From Dichetophora obliterata (Eukaryota; Arthropoda; Insecta; Diptera; Sciomyzidae), in the NCBI GenBank assembly GCA_963920525.1, contig OY986436.1:178099361-178163360 (forward strand): a DNA stretch of 64,000 nucleotides, in the 5' to 3' direction. Positions within the stretch are counted from its first letter, which is position 1. Each line of letters starts with the position of its first letter. The notes below the pieces were generated by a model. The model ran no database searches and was not told the DNA's origin. It saw only the letters and a program-made list of their open reading frames with translations. The translations under genes were made by a program, and so were the position numbers. This document shows, in pieces, positions 12,426 to 24,027 of the stretch.

Positions 12426-13158
12426 ATGAAATTTATTTCTTGTACCCTTAAATCATTAGAAAAAACAAATTCGGACTCTGAAGGTACGGATAACCTAATT
12501 AGTATTGCTGTTGCATTGTTAAAATCTTTTAATGTTGATGCTGAAAATGAGTTCTCAATTCGCCATCACCGTCGTCTTGCGCCGAAACGTTTGGATGATA
12601 ACAATGCCAACGTGGCTTATTTTTCGATGAACTGTTTTTATAGAAGAGAATTAAAACTTGTATTGGATAAGATAGCCTCACTGATGCGAGATAAATTAAG
12701 CAGTTGCTTAGAAACAAGAAAGCCTCAGTATGAACTCTTTAATGCAATTCTATCTTCTACTAACTTGACCCAAATGCGAATCTTAGAATCGATAAAACTG
12801 CTACCAAAAAATTGTTTGTTGAATTCACTTCAATTGGAAGCGGTATTTGAAGTATTCTATGATCTATGCGAAGGTGTAGAAACTCTATTGGGTACAGCTA
12901 ATATTTCAGAATGCAATAAAAAAATCTCTTCCTGCAGTAAACAAAATGTCGCGTTTTCTGTGCACAGTGCCTGTTACTGCTTCAGGAAATGAGAGAATGT
13001 TCAGCAAATTAAAATTAGTTAAAAGTTATTTAAGAACCACGCAAAGTGACTCACGTCTTAAAGACTTATTAATACTTTTATCGGAAAAGGACAAAGTTGA
13101 TCTCATTAACTTAGATAATATTACGCAGCAATGGGCTATCTTAAATAAGAAGAATTAA
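12426..13158 (+). pseudogene. hAT transposase relic of ZMYM-like type, C-terminal half
   Basis: Two frames, 12426-12992 (188 aa) and 12946-13158 (70 aa), differ by one base and together give the C-terminal half of a hAT protein. The second frame contains VPVTASGNERMFSKLKLVK and SYLRTTQSDSRLKDLLIL, the typical hAT dimerisation motif of the group often annotated as zinc finger MYM-type protein 1-like (family knowledge). The first half contains RRLAPKRLDD and a long helical stretch. The catalytic N-terminal half is missing or unreadable upstream. No inverted ends were found. It differs clearly in sequence from the hAT at 9.4-11.9 kb, so it is a separate and older family. Confidence 0.8.
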
Positions 13159-14288
13159 TATTTAAATACTATACTTAAAAATTAAGTTTGTATTTTTTAT
13201 TTAACCACTATTTTTTTAATTTATTTAAAAAATTAAAAGAAAAAATGTTAAAGATGCTTTCAATAAATGCTTAAAATGCTTTCAATAAAGCCCTGTTTAT
13301 TTCTAACACATATAAACTATGAACTTTAAAACAAAAACGAAAATAGATTTTTAAATGCTGCTTCGATAATGTTGAAGTACTTTTATATTATTTTCTTTGA
13401 TAGAGGGAACGATATAAAAACTGCCTTTAAGGAATCTTCATCACTTGAAAAAGATCGAAAGATTGGAAAGTGTTACTATATGTTGGTTAAAATTTTGAGG
13501 ATTTCTTAAAACGGTAGCAAAGATTAACGAAAAAGTCCGTTTGAGCTAAAAACTGTTTTGCATTATATTTATTAATGTAAAATCTCAAAGATTATTACCT
13601 ACAATCGTCTATTAAAACCTAAAACTCGAATTTTAAGAGCGTTAGAAATTTTAAAAAATAGGGTAATCTTTCAATTTTTGTTTTGAAAATGGCGCCAAGA
13701 ACAGGTATGAGGTTTAGTTGGCTGATTATACGTAATTTTTAACTAAAAAATTTTCAGTTACCTGTTGTAAAAGCTGAGAAATCGTTGCCACCTTTTTGGA
13801 TTCGAAAAATGATAAAAGGCCAACCAAAACAAAAATTCAAAACATATTTAATTATATGTATTTTGATGTACAGAAGTTTTTTTTTCATCGTTAAAAAAAT
13901 TGTTAGTAAAAATAATTACAAAGTGTTTTTCTTAGCCGTTCAAATGAAAAAGACCCCTCAAGATTTATTTATATTGATCGAACGGATGAGTAACTTTATA
14001 TAATTCAACTATGTTGTATTTTAAAAAAAGTCAGGAATTAAGGATATCCAGTCAGCCGAAATATATTGATACTCTCCAATCAAAATGGCCACGGTACGCC
14101 CCTGCTTGAACCTATAATGTTTTAATGTTTTATGGTGGAGATGCGTACTGCGACCTAATGAGATCTATTGTACCTCCTTCTCAATGCTCCGCTGGGTTGA
14201 CGAATTATAGAATTTTATCCAAACCTAGTACTCTGATGAATTTGAAAATAATTTTATGTTCACGGGATGAAATTTTCTCTAGACTCAG
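13159..14288. other. AT-rich spacer, nothing recognised
   Basis: No gene or mobile-element end is recognised. A 72-codon open frame at 13785-14003 is Lys/Phe-rich without a domain and is treated as chance. Confidence 0.4.
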
Positions 14289-15325
14289 CTAATAGTTCTC
14301 CAGTGCTAGTTTACGTCTGCGATCCACAGCGTCGCAGTTTGTAAGTAGGTGCTGCATCTCTTCTGCTTCTTCACAGAGACGGCAGTTACAATTGATTTCT
14401 ATGCCCAATTGCATCAAGTGATATTTAAGCTTGTAGTGTCCTCTAAGGAACCCCGTAAGGATTCTTAGATTTGGTTTACCTAAGTTTATGTACAATTTTT
14501 CTCTCCGAGTATTAAAAGTCTCTGGGAAACAATTTGGATTGTCTTAGCTTTGGGAGGCTTTTCCAAAGGTTTGAACGTTTGTGTCTCTCCTCCCTTCCTA
14601 GTTCTGTTTTTATAGAATTTGTGCCCAATCCGCGGAATGGTTCTGGTCATAGCAATTTTGCAGCTGCACCCTGTCGTGCCAAGCCATCAGCTTCTTCATT
14701 ACCTTGTATTCCTTTTTGTCTTGGGACCCAGAGTATAATAACGGTGTTATTCCTGCCTAGTTTATTGAGTTTTGTTGGGCATTCCCATGTTTTTCTCGAT
14801 TATCTTTAACAGACAACAAGTTCCTTCATTGCTGCTTGGCTGTCCGACAGCTGTATTGCAAGGATTTCCGCTTGGAAGATACAGGGTTTTGTCCCCACAG
14901 GTTCAAAGTGCTTGATTCTGAGCCCGTACATCCCCGCGCCTATACCTTCCAATGTTTTGGAGCCATCCGTATACCATGATATACTGTGTGGTTTCTTGAG
15001 ATGCGATATTATCTCGCTGTCAAACTATTTTTTAGTACTAAGCTTAGTTTCAAAGTTTTTTTCAAAGTTGTACCTTTTAGTCTCTTTAGACAACCTTTAC
15101 CTTTTAGACAATATAGTAGTCTCTTGATAGATCGATGTTAGGTGTGTGTTTTACTATAACCCCCATTTCTTTACTGCTGATAGTTTTACTTAAATCTTTC
15201 CTCTCCTTAGCGATGAATAACAGAGTTCGCTTTTCTACTCCCTCTGTGACGAGGTGTAAGGGTGTAAAGTCAAGAATTACTTCTAGTGCTGCTGTAAGGC
15301 AATCCTCATGGCACCAGTGATGCAT
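14289..15325 (-). pseudogene. Non-LTR retrotransposon 3' part: RNase H and C-terminal finger
   Basis: Read on the minus strand, fragments in several frames form the end of a LINE ORF2. At about 15325-15250 is CLTAALEVILDFTPLHL, the linker after reverse transcriptase. At about 14985-14830 is an RNase H core with YTDGSK (Asp), FQAEILAIQL (Glu) and LSDSQAAMK (Asp). Its last part, HRGVQGNEEADGLARQGAA, is read at about 14770-14680. The C-terminal piece 14495-14289 carries FLRGHYKLKYHL and CNCRLCEEAEEMQHLLTNC, a Cys/His finger. ORF2 RNase H with this tail is typical of LOA, I and R1-like LINEs; the clade is not resolved. Frameshifts and stops make it dead, and the reverse transcriptase is absent. 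Confidence 0.8.
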
Positions 15326-15329
15326 GGTT

Positions 15330-15699
15330 AGATTAAGTTAAGGTGGCGGCCTCATAAACCAGATATTTGGTCCGTTGTGATACCACAGGGGATCTATTTC
15401 TTCCCTCCTGCTCTTCTAAGCACTGCCGTAGAACCAACCTGTACTATGTATAAATAAAAAGCTACTTCCTACATCTACCTCCTCAAGATCATTGAGATCA
15501 TAAAAAAAGAGCCTAACTAGATGCTTATGTCTTCTGCGGGATAGACCAGGGCATGAACAGATGCATACGATACCGTCTTCTCCTCTCCCTCATCCCTGCA
15601 GAAGTCATTCGCATAAATTCCCATTCTTAAGGCATACCTACCTATAAGACAGTGTCCTGTTATAACGCCTATCAGAATGGAGAGATCTTTCCTCTCCAT
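15330..15699 (-). pseudogene. LINE ORF2 C-terminus and 3' UTR, second family
   Basis: The minus strand at 15699-15517 reads MERKDLSILIGVITGHCLI and GRYALRMGIYANDFCRDEGE, the gag-like Cys finger that ends ORF2 of R1/LOA-type LINEs. The following bases down to 15330 read in pieces as FLFIHSTGWFYGSA and then the phrase tggtatcacaacggaccaaa, which looks like a LINE 3' UTR. It lies head to head with the RNase H fragment at 15790-16150, which reads on the other strand. The locus has therefore been rearranged rather than simply truncated. Confidence 0.65.
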
Positions 15700-15789
15700 T
15701 TGAGTGAGCTTCGTCGTTGGTTTTTCAAGCTGAAATAATAGGCATTTATAGATCTGTGGAATGGCTGAGGTTTAATGAGATGTTAACTA

Positions 15790-16150
15790 GAAAAATTTAC
15801 ATTTTTACGGACGGCCAAGCAGCGATTAAATCCCTTGGAGGTGTGTTGCTAACGAGCCTTTAAATGTCGCTCGTCTCTAAATGATATGGCCGATAAGTTC
15901 GACATTAATCTGGTCTATCTACCAGGGCATCGGGACATTCCTGGAAATTGTTGAGCGGATGAGCTCGCTAGAGAAGGTACCACGGTAACGCTGCTGCCAG
16001 ACATGGAAACATTAGGCATGCCACTTGCGTCGTGCAAGTTGGCTCTAAAACAACGCTCCACAGAAATGGCTAATTGCACAACACCACCTCTAAAACGAAC
16101 CAGTGATGCATACGCAGGCCAGTATCTGCACCTTTGTTAGCATATTCCTC
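15790..16150 (+). pseudogene. RNase H fragment of a LINE, plus strand
   Basis: The plus strand reads RKIYIFTDGQAAIKSLGG (Asp of RNase H), then in another frame FDINLVYLPGHRDIPGN, an in-frame stop, ADELAREGT, and then PLKRTSDAYAGQY. This is the RNase H-to-tail segment of an ORF2 protein, with at least one frameshift and one stop. It may be the missing upstream part of the inverted C-terminal piece at 15330-15699, because the residues would join naturally in the family. Confidence 0.7.
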
Positions 16151-16234
16151 ATTGTGGTTAGTTTGGTTCTTTCAGCCCATGCTACTGCACCATGGAGGAT
16201 GGATCTTAACATCATTGTATACATCTAGCAATCT

Positions 16235-17030
16235 TTGTTTTTTTTCGTTTGTGCATATTTAAGCAAATTATGGAAAATTTGTATCATTTTGCTGTGAAGT
16301 CTTAAGGCCCAACCAAGTTATGCTTAAGCCAACAACAGTCTCAAAGAAAAGTTGACGAAAAGTATGATTAAGTAGAAAAGTCGCCCAAGTTGGCAGATTT
16401 CATGCTTAACAAAATGTCAAAAGTTTACAAAATCTTGACAAACATAAAATAAAAAAGTTAAAAAGTTCTTTGAAAAATTTGTTGAAATAGTGCCTGTCTT
16501 TCATATGATGAATTTCATGTAAAAATCAATATGCATTGAACCCGACCCCATCAGATATCGATGAAATTTTGTTCATAGCTAAATTTGATTAATACAAACA
16601 AACTCTCAGTTTTAGAAATGACTGTTTTGCGATTTTTTGGGCGTGGCACAGTGGGAAAGTTTTCGAAAAAACGCGAAAATGGTCCAAAAAGAGCTCCATT
16701 TAAACTACAATAACTCAGAATCGGCTGAACCGATTTCCATGATCTTGGTATCATTAAAAAGATATTTTAACAGGCTTTATGACACGTTTTATGACACAAA
16801 AAAAAATTACACTGTAAAAAATTTATAAAAAAAAAGAAAATTTTAACTAACGAAAAATCCAAAAAGATCAAGGGTTTTTTTACAGTGTATTACTTTTTCA
16901 GAAAGGTTTATTCTTCACCTATACCATATCAAAAAATAAAAATGGGTTCTTTTTTAGTTTTTTTTTATATAATTTTTTAAGTAGTGTCACTTCTAGTAAT
17001 TGCCCTTATATTTTATATTTACAGGTTAAA
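16235..17030 (+). repeat. Left arm of the foldback, outer part
   Basis: It pairs by inversion with about 20880-21669. The best-kept part is 16560-17000, which includes the phrase gaaatcggttcagccgatt (with drift) and a block flanked by acactgtaaaaaa motifs. It ends where the 46-bp inverted repeat of the inserted transposon begins. Confidence 0.8.
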
Positions 17031-19701
17031 TAAATAAACATAGTCCTAGGAAAATTATGAATATGTTTTAACCCCAATTTTTTAAGTAGTGTCACTTCTA
17101 GTAATACGTACCTAAAGTTTTCGAAATAATTCGAATAACAGCGAAAATATCAGGTCACATTCTTACACATTTACAAAATAGTTCAACAATTATAACATTT
17201 TTTAAATGTTTACAAATAAAAAACCATCAACAATTGTTTATATTATTTGCCATGTTTTTATTAATTTGTGCTTTATTTTATTTACATTTTTTTAAGTTAA
17301 TTATTTGTAAGAAATTTTGCGCTGCTCAAATTTGGCACAGTCAGAATATCTGCGCACATGTACAAAAGTTTCATTTATCGGAATGAATGAATGAAAGCCT
17401 TGAGTTCCTGTAATAGGTTGAGCTTCTTTATGTCTTGAAAATAGCTTTTAACGTTGTTGTATTCGTCAGCATCTGCGTAAGCAACTTGTATGGTAGTCTT
17501 ATATGTTTCTGATGCCCAGTGATAGAGTTGCCTCGTTGTCTGGATTTCATTTTTATTTGCAATACTATAATTTCGAGCACCTCTCTTCAATGTTCCTCCG
17601 ATTCCATCACATGCAGATTTGCCGTGACTGGTAGCATAAAAGTGCCATTCAGCGTCAATACCAAAATCAGATTTGTGATGGCATAAATTAATGAAGTTAT
17701 ATTTATTTTTATATTGTGCTCCTGCACCATCTGATACGTAAAAGATTTTATTAATATTGTTGGTTATATTGGCCTTCACGAACTGTATCATTTTTTAAAT
17801 ATATAGATGAACTGCTATACTATCATGGGTATTGCAATCAGATATTATGGCGAAGCTTTTATGAGTTAATTTATCGTTATCTGAAAATAAACAAACAAAG
17901 GAAAAAACAAATAAATAAAAAATATTAAATATTTTGATGAGTGTGGATGGATGTGTTTACTAATACCAAAATATTAAAATAATTACCTTTGTAATAAATA
18001 ACGAACGGATGTATTGAAGCCTGATCATTATTCCAATGGTATCCTTGCACGGCATCTTGTACAAGAAATGCATAATTTTCAGCAAAGTCCATTTGAATTA
18101 ACATTTCTCCTGATAACAGCGCCGCTCTTTTATTGCTGATAAATTCAGATTGTCGCTTTGCTATGAAATGATGCGGAATCAGAAATTTGATGTGTTTAGT
18201 AAAATCGCTGACAAATGATTCTGGGTTGGTGGTTAACGTTTCCAGAACACATCTAATCGTTGTATTCCACTTTTTGTATATTATTTCTTCAGTTTGGCTA
18301 TTTTCAAAATATTTTAGCATATGCGTTTTTAGATTATTTAAATTTTTGAAGCAGTGACCACACATTGAAACGCAACACTCGCTTTTTTCTATGTCACCAT
18401 CACAAACAATGAATTTGAGAATATCTTTGTAGTCGGTAAATGGGCATTCTCTTTCAATACAAATTGATTTAAAGCCACTTTTTTCAAACATCAATTTCAT
18501 ATTCTGATGCAATGTGAATACACAGATATTTTGCTGGTTTCCAACTCCAAGTTTCATACAATTTTTTGGCCTTAACATTGTAAATTTTGTAAAACCCACT
18601 TTGGCCACGGGATGTTTTTTTTAAATTCGTAGTAAGATTCGCGTAGTGAAGATAACATCAGTCGTTTTTGAACTTTTTCACGTAAGTTTCCTTGTTTAAC
18701 AGTAATTGAATCTTGCGATCCTGGCATCATTCGGCTAATTTCATCATCTTCATAAAATAACTTGACTGTGCTTAGAGTTTCGGTTGGTAAACTACGTGTG
18801 CTCATTTTTAAAAGATTGATATCTGCAAACTTCGTTTTATTCCTTTGGATATCTTTACTTTTTTTGATACAATCGTGAGATATATCATCACCAAAACGAT
18901 CTTTAATTTCTGCGTGACTCATATTGATTGGTAAGAGAGATAAAAGTTTTTGCTTTTCCAAAAGATTTGAGCTGTTCTCTATTTGATATTTGATGTTTTG
19001 CAAAATTTCTTCGTAAATGGCTTTAACGTTTTCAAGTTGCGCTGACAAATCAGACAATGGATCAGCTCCAAGTGAATCTGCTACATTTTCCAAAATTTGC
19101 AGTGATTTTATATTTCTGTATGCATCTCGTTTGATATATTTCCTCTTAAGAGGCGACATTTGGTTTGGTAGATGAGGAATAATATGATCATTTATATTTT
19201 CAATGAGTTGGTTGCTTTCGATGTTTGCATTACGGCTGGTACAAGTTGGAAGTTCATTCAATTCTTCCCTAATATCATCGCTGGGCGTTGTTGGTAAATA
19301 ATTTGAGACTTCATTCTGCTCCACGTTGGATTCATTACGACTGCGTGCTTTTCTCAGTGTATTCCGGCAAGTTTCGCAAATACGGCTACAATGAATGCTG
19401 GCGACAGCTGGAAAATATTTAATTATATTTGCAGCCTCGTTTTCACTTATTTTACGAAGCGAAGCGCAACACTTATTAGATATTTTTATGCATCTGTACT
19501 TATTGTTTGAATTCATATTCACTCAAATTTTTAAAATATACGCGTAAAAATTGTAATGGGATATCTTGGCTTCTCGAAACTGTTTATAATTATGAATTTC
19601 GGTACGTTCATCAGGTGCATTTATATAGCAATTTTTAAGGCAAGCAAGAACTTTTTGGGGTTAAAACATATTCATAATTTTCCTGGGACAATGTTTATTT
19701 A
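17031..19701 (-). mobile_element. DNA transposon with 46-bp inverted repeats, superfamily unassigned
   Basis: The ends are inverted repeats of about 46 bp at 17031-17076 and 19656-19701, differing at two positions; they start TAAATAAACAT and end ATATGTTTTAACCCCA. The opposite foldback arm (about 20850-20880) is uninterrupted and serves as an empty site: acaggt...cacagtacaac runs on without the insert. The target duplication is short (2-4 bp, TA-rich) and cannot be fixed exactly. The interior holds one transposase-like gene on the minus strand with a 106-bp intron. The 2.67 kb length and short target duplication suit several DNA transposon superfamilies. Confidence 0.85.
17375..19522 (-). pseudogene. 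Unassigned transposase-like gene, spliced, two lesions
   Basis: The gene fills the transposon at 17031-19701. Frame one (19522-18572, 316 aa) starts MNMNSNNKYRCIKISN and has a Cys-rich head (CIKIS, CCASL, CSRICETC), probably zinc-binding for end recognition, then a helical middle. Frame two (18608-17987) contains CGHCFKNLNNLKTH, and QMDFAENYAFLVQDAVQGYHWNNDQ with a candidate catalytic Asp. An intron with GT...AG borders lies at 17881-17986. The last exon reads DNDKLTHKSFAIISDCNTHD, then FYVSDGAGAQYKNK and AEWHFYATSHGKSACDGIGG, further candidate acidic residues. One base is off near a run of A at about 18610-18630, and one in-frame TAA precedes KMIQFVK at about 17795. I recognise the FAENY / SDGAxxQYKN / SHGKxxCDGIGG pattern from uncharacterised arthropod proteins but cannot place the superfamily. 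Confidence 0.75.
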
Positions 19702-19880
19702 CACAGTACAACATTTTTCAGTTCATTGATTGCCAACTCAATTCTGAGAACTGTATGTAAAATTAGACCCAAAAAGAAGAATTTCTGCATCATTCGTTTT
19801 GTCTTCTTACCTTCCAAAATATTTTTAATATCGATTTGCAGTTAGTAACTATCGTATAGGGGAATTTTTCACGTTTTATG
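19702..19880 (+). repeat. Left arm of the foldback, inner part
   Basis: It is inverted at about 20697-20880. Shared phrases are ccaactcaattctgaga, aagaagaatttctgcatcat and ggggaattt.tcacgtttta. It continues the arm that the transposon interrupts. Confidence 0.8.
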
Positions 19881-20696
19881 CACAACAATATTTGGAGAAA
19901 ACATTGACACCTTTTTTATGATTCTGAGAATTAAAAAAAAAGGAATAAACAAAATAATAAATAATCCCACATTTAAGGGTGCTGATTATTTGGAAAGTTT
20001 TGCACAATTTGAAACGTACAAGTGCTGAATCAGGTATATAGCCAGCCACCCTTAAAATATGCGCCCATTTATAAGTACCTGGCCGTAAAATATTGAAAAA
20101 TACGTAGTATTTATAGGTGTGCATTGATCGATTTTTGTCGTTCAGGCAGTGCCGACGAACGCGAACAGTGAAAGTGATTTTTCTCCAGTTTTTCAAAAGT
20201 GAATAACAACAAAACATGAAGTATATCAATACGGAAAGCAACAAGTGCCCAAATTTGGATGAATTTTGTTACGTTTGTGGTCATATCGTCCGAAAAATAC
20301 AGAAAAAAAATCGAAAAAATTTGTTTACTGAGCAATTCAAAATTTTTTATTTTAAGGGTGGTGGCTATAACTGATTTTTGAAATTCATACCTTTACTCAA
20401 TTGCGAATAAAAGCGAAAGTCGTGCATCGATTTTCATGATCTTTGTCTCATTTTGCTCATAGGTTATGTGACTTTGCGAAAAATTAACTAGACTTGAAAC
20501 TTATTTCCGTTTTGTATTTTTTATGAATTTAAAAAAGAAATATTTTTTTCTTCATGCGCTTATTTTTAATTTCGAAACTGTGGCTTTTATAGAAAAACAA
20601 TATATGAACAGATTAAGGAAATTGCAATTTTAAATTTTTTAAAATTTATTTCAACTAAATCAGGCTAGTGGTTGTCGAGCTATGTCAAACAACAGG
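19881..20696. other. Loop of the foldback, no gene recognised
   Basis: Two overlapping minus-strand frames of 122 and 74 codons lie here. They share no domain that I know and overlap in different frames, so they are not annotated as genes. Confidence 0.45.
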
Positions 20697-21669
20697 GCCT
20701 AAAACGTGATAAATTCCCCAATACGATAGTACTAACTTCAAATCGATATTAAAAATATTTCGGCAGGTAAGAAGACAAAACGAATGATGCAGAAATTCTT
20801 CTTTTTGGGTCTTATTTCACATACAATTCTCAGAATTGAGTTGGCAAATCATGTGTTGTACTGTGTTATTTTACCTGTAAATATGAAATATAAGGGCAAT
20901 TACTAGAAGTGACACTACTTAAAAAATTATATAAAAAAAAACTAAAAAAGAAACCATTTTTATTTTTTGATATGGTATAGGTGAAGGATAAACCTTTCTA
21001 AAAAAGTAATACACTGTAAAAAAACCCTTGATCTTTTTGGATTTTTCGTTAGTTAAAATTTTCTTTTTTTATATAAATTTTTTACAGTGTAATTTTTTTT
21101 GTGTCATAAAACGTGTCATAAAGCCTGTTAAAATATATTTTTAATGATACCAAGATCATGGAAATCGGTTCAGCCGATTGTGAGTTATTGTAGTTTAAAT
21201 GGAGCTCTTTTTGACCAATTTCGCGTTTTTTCGAAAACTTTCCCACTGTGCCACGCCCAAAAAATCGCAAAACAGTCATTTCTAAAAATGAGAGTTTGTT
21301 TGTATTGATCAAATTTAGCTATGAACAAAATTTCTTTGATATCTGAGGTGGTCGGGTTCAAAATTTCAGTTATATCTCGATTTTTAAATGAAATTCATCA
21401 TATATGTTTTTATGTTTTTTAGCAATTTTTATGAGTTTATCAACAAAATTAGGATCTGCAATAATTTTGAATAAATAAATTAACGTAATTTTTTCAATTG
21501 TAGATAAAAAAAATTGTATAGCTATGTTAAAAAGGGTTGCCATCAGCTAACACAAAAAACATGTTTATTGTGCTACTTGGCTTAATAGCTGTGGCAAACG
21601 CAAAATTTCTCAGTAAAAATATAAACATTTTCCATGATTTGCTTAAATATACACAAACAAAAAAAACAA
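20697..21669 (-). repeat. Right arm of the foldback
   Basis: This is the uninterrupted inverted copy of 16235-17030 plus 19702-19880. It shows what the left arm looked like before the transposon landed. Confidence 0.8.
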
Positions 21670-23569
21670 TATTTTTCATTGAAAAATTTAGCATACAAAT
21701 AATAAAATTTTAATAAAACACATTCTCAAAACTGTAAGCAACCCTATTCTGCTTAGCAAACTACGATGTCAAGAGCTTTTCTCAAGTTTAAAAAAGTGAA
21801 CGAAAGCTGAAAAACTGAACGAAAAGAATGCTTAGACAAAACATGGGTAACTTCATGTATTGCTGTGTAAGTGCTGTGATGGTTGTCTGCCAATAATCTT
21901 CTTGGTAAGAAAATCTACCATTTTATGTCAAAACATAATCACGAAAGCGATAACATCCCTGTTATCATAACTAAACAAACTAAACTAAACATATACCTAC
22001 ATTCTTTTACAAAACAAAGCTTAAAGCTTTATAAGAAATAAAAACAAAAAAATCAGTCCATCAACGCTTAAACGGGAAACTCTTTATCTGAGATTCATCG
22101 TTTTCTTGAAGTCAACTGTGCTCGACTCATGATGGTTCAGTTTGTAACGCAGCTTATACGAATAACCCCAGCTGCGTGGTTGACTAATAATGAGTTTGTT
22201 TAAGATAAAGAATTCTTTAAAGTCTTAAATGAAAGTATTAAGTGGTTCGAGAAACTAGAAACAGAAGAAATAATTTACAAAAATTTTCTGAAATAGTTCA
22301 AATTAATTTAACTTATTTATGTCTCATGTAAGAAAAATTCAAATTTGTTAGAAGCAGTAAAAAAGAGATTTGTTAAAAGATAAATTGTGTAACCTAAAGG
22401 CATATATATCAACTTATGTAACAAAAGAAAAAAAACCATAAAAAAAGAAAACAAAGAAGAGATAAAAGGTAAAATAATATGCTTTAACTTACACATAACC
22501 TTAACATATAGCACACCAACAACACACGAGCATATACACCTTCATATAGCGCAACACGCCTGGATGCAGCATATGTTTGGTAAGTCTCAGCTTTTTGTTC
22601 TTTTAATATTTCTCTAACAATGTTATTATTCTACCTTAAAATCTTTCAAACTACATGTAAAACAAATTTAATTTTAAATAACTCTTTCCGTTAAAATATT
22701 TTTTTTAAATACTTCTAACTTACTATATCTAAATATACAACTTTAAATAAATTGAATACAAATAAATAAAACAAAAATTGTTTCTTGTATTTTTTTGTTT
22801 TTGGGTTAAATTAAATAAATAACTTAATTTATGTCTAAAAGCAATAATTAGATACAATATATTTGTATAATTATTAAAATTGTAAGCTTAAAAACCTACA
22901 TCATTAAAACTAAAATTTTGTATAACTACGCTTAAAAATTTTTTATTATACATTTCTTAGTCACGCTCATTAATATTGCTGATAGTGCTCTTTAGTTAGT
23001 TAACTACTAATACGTTAGTTTCTCTATGTTCCATTTCTCTCATCGTTCCATAAAAATCAAATAAAAATTTGAGAGCTTTATTTTCTACTTTAATGCTCTG
23101 TTATTTAAAATTTATAAATTAGACCTTGAACTTGAAATAAAAATGATAACATGAACTTGAAGTAAAGTTTTTTTTATTTGTTGGCTTGGCAAAAGCAGCT
23201 GTTAAGAACCGCCAGGGGTTCCCAAATCAAAATTTTAGAGTATGATACTTGGGGACATGGTTGGCTAAAGGATATATTAAACATCTAAATCTCGTGCAGT
23301 ATATAGAAATTGGTTGTGATGCTTTTAATGACTTTATTTTAGATTCCGATTCTCTCTTTTCCTCTATCTTCTTAAAATCTATCATTATACTTAATCTATA
23401 AGCACGAATTTCTTTTGTGAATGGTGATTTTTAGAGTAAGTGTAGAAAGATCCCCCCCCCCCCTCCGGCGAGTCCTAGCCTAACCTATTTACGTGCTGAC
23501 CACTACACTGAAATAAATGTAATAAAAATCTTTTTAATACCGAAGCACCACCATGATTACAGTGCGTGC
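21670..23569. other. AT-rich non-coding stretch
   Basis: No gene or element end is recognised. A run of twelve C lies at about 23452-23463, unusual in this AT-rich surrounding. Confidence 0.4.
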
Positions 23570-24027
23570 TTTTGCTCTCAAACTTTTGTTTGTTTAAGCA
23601 TAACTCGGTAGGGCTTTTACGTTTACCACAGCTTATAAGCCAAGCAGCACAATAAGCATTTTTTTGTGTTAACTGATGGCAACCATTTTTAACATACGTA
23701 TACACATTTTTTTTTCTGTCAATTAAAAAATAAGTTAATTTATTGATTTAAAATTAATGCAGATCCCAATTTTGTCGAAAAACTTATACAAAGTGTCAAA
23801 AAATATAAAAACATATATGAAAAAGCTGACAGGCACTACTTTAACAAATTTTTCAAAGAACTTTTGAACATTTTTCATATATTTTTGTCAAGATTTTGTT
23901 AAAATTTTACATTTTGTTTAGCATGAAATCAGCCAACTTGAGCGACTTTTCTACTAAATCGCACTTTTTGTCAACTTTTCTCTGAGACTTTTGTTTGCTT
24001 AAACATAATTTGGTTGGGCCTTAAAAA
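23570..24027. repeat. Third, recombined copy of the foldback's terminal region with direct-repeat ends
   Basis: Positions 23627-23830 match the inverted right arm (about 21430-21600). Positions 23833-24025 match the inverse of 16293-16500 in the left arm. The copy therefore joins the two alternative sub-ends that the large foldback carries separately. It is bordered by direct repeats, cttttgtttgtttaagcata at about 23585 and cttttgtttgcttaaacata at about 23988. No coding sequence is present. It may be a non-autonomous member of the same family. Confidence 0.65.

Larger units (their letters stand above)
16235..21669. mobile_element. Foldback element with arms of about 1 kb, split by a DNA transposon
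   Basis: Sequence 16235-17030 plus 19702-19880 is inverted and repeated at about 20697-21669. Shared landmarks include tttgtgcatatttaagcaaa at the outer end, acgcccaaaaaatcgcaaaa, acactgtaaaaaaacccttg, and the inner ggggaattt.tcacgtttta. The arms are roughly 970 bp, with a loop of about 820 bp (19880-20697) in which no gene is recognised. The left arm is interrupted by the transposon at 17031-19701. Near the outer ends the arms differ: 16300-16510 replaces about 21430-21610 and instead matches part of the repeat at 23.6-24.0 kb. No clear target duplication was found. Whether this is one mobile foldback or an inverted duplication of a repeat cannot be decided here. Confidence 0.75.

Noticed and set aside
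19876..20335. Two overlapping minus-strand frames in the foldback loop
   Set aside because: No domain, they overlap in different frames, and part lies in the inverted arm.
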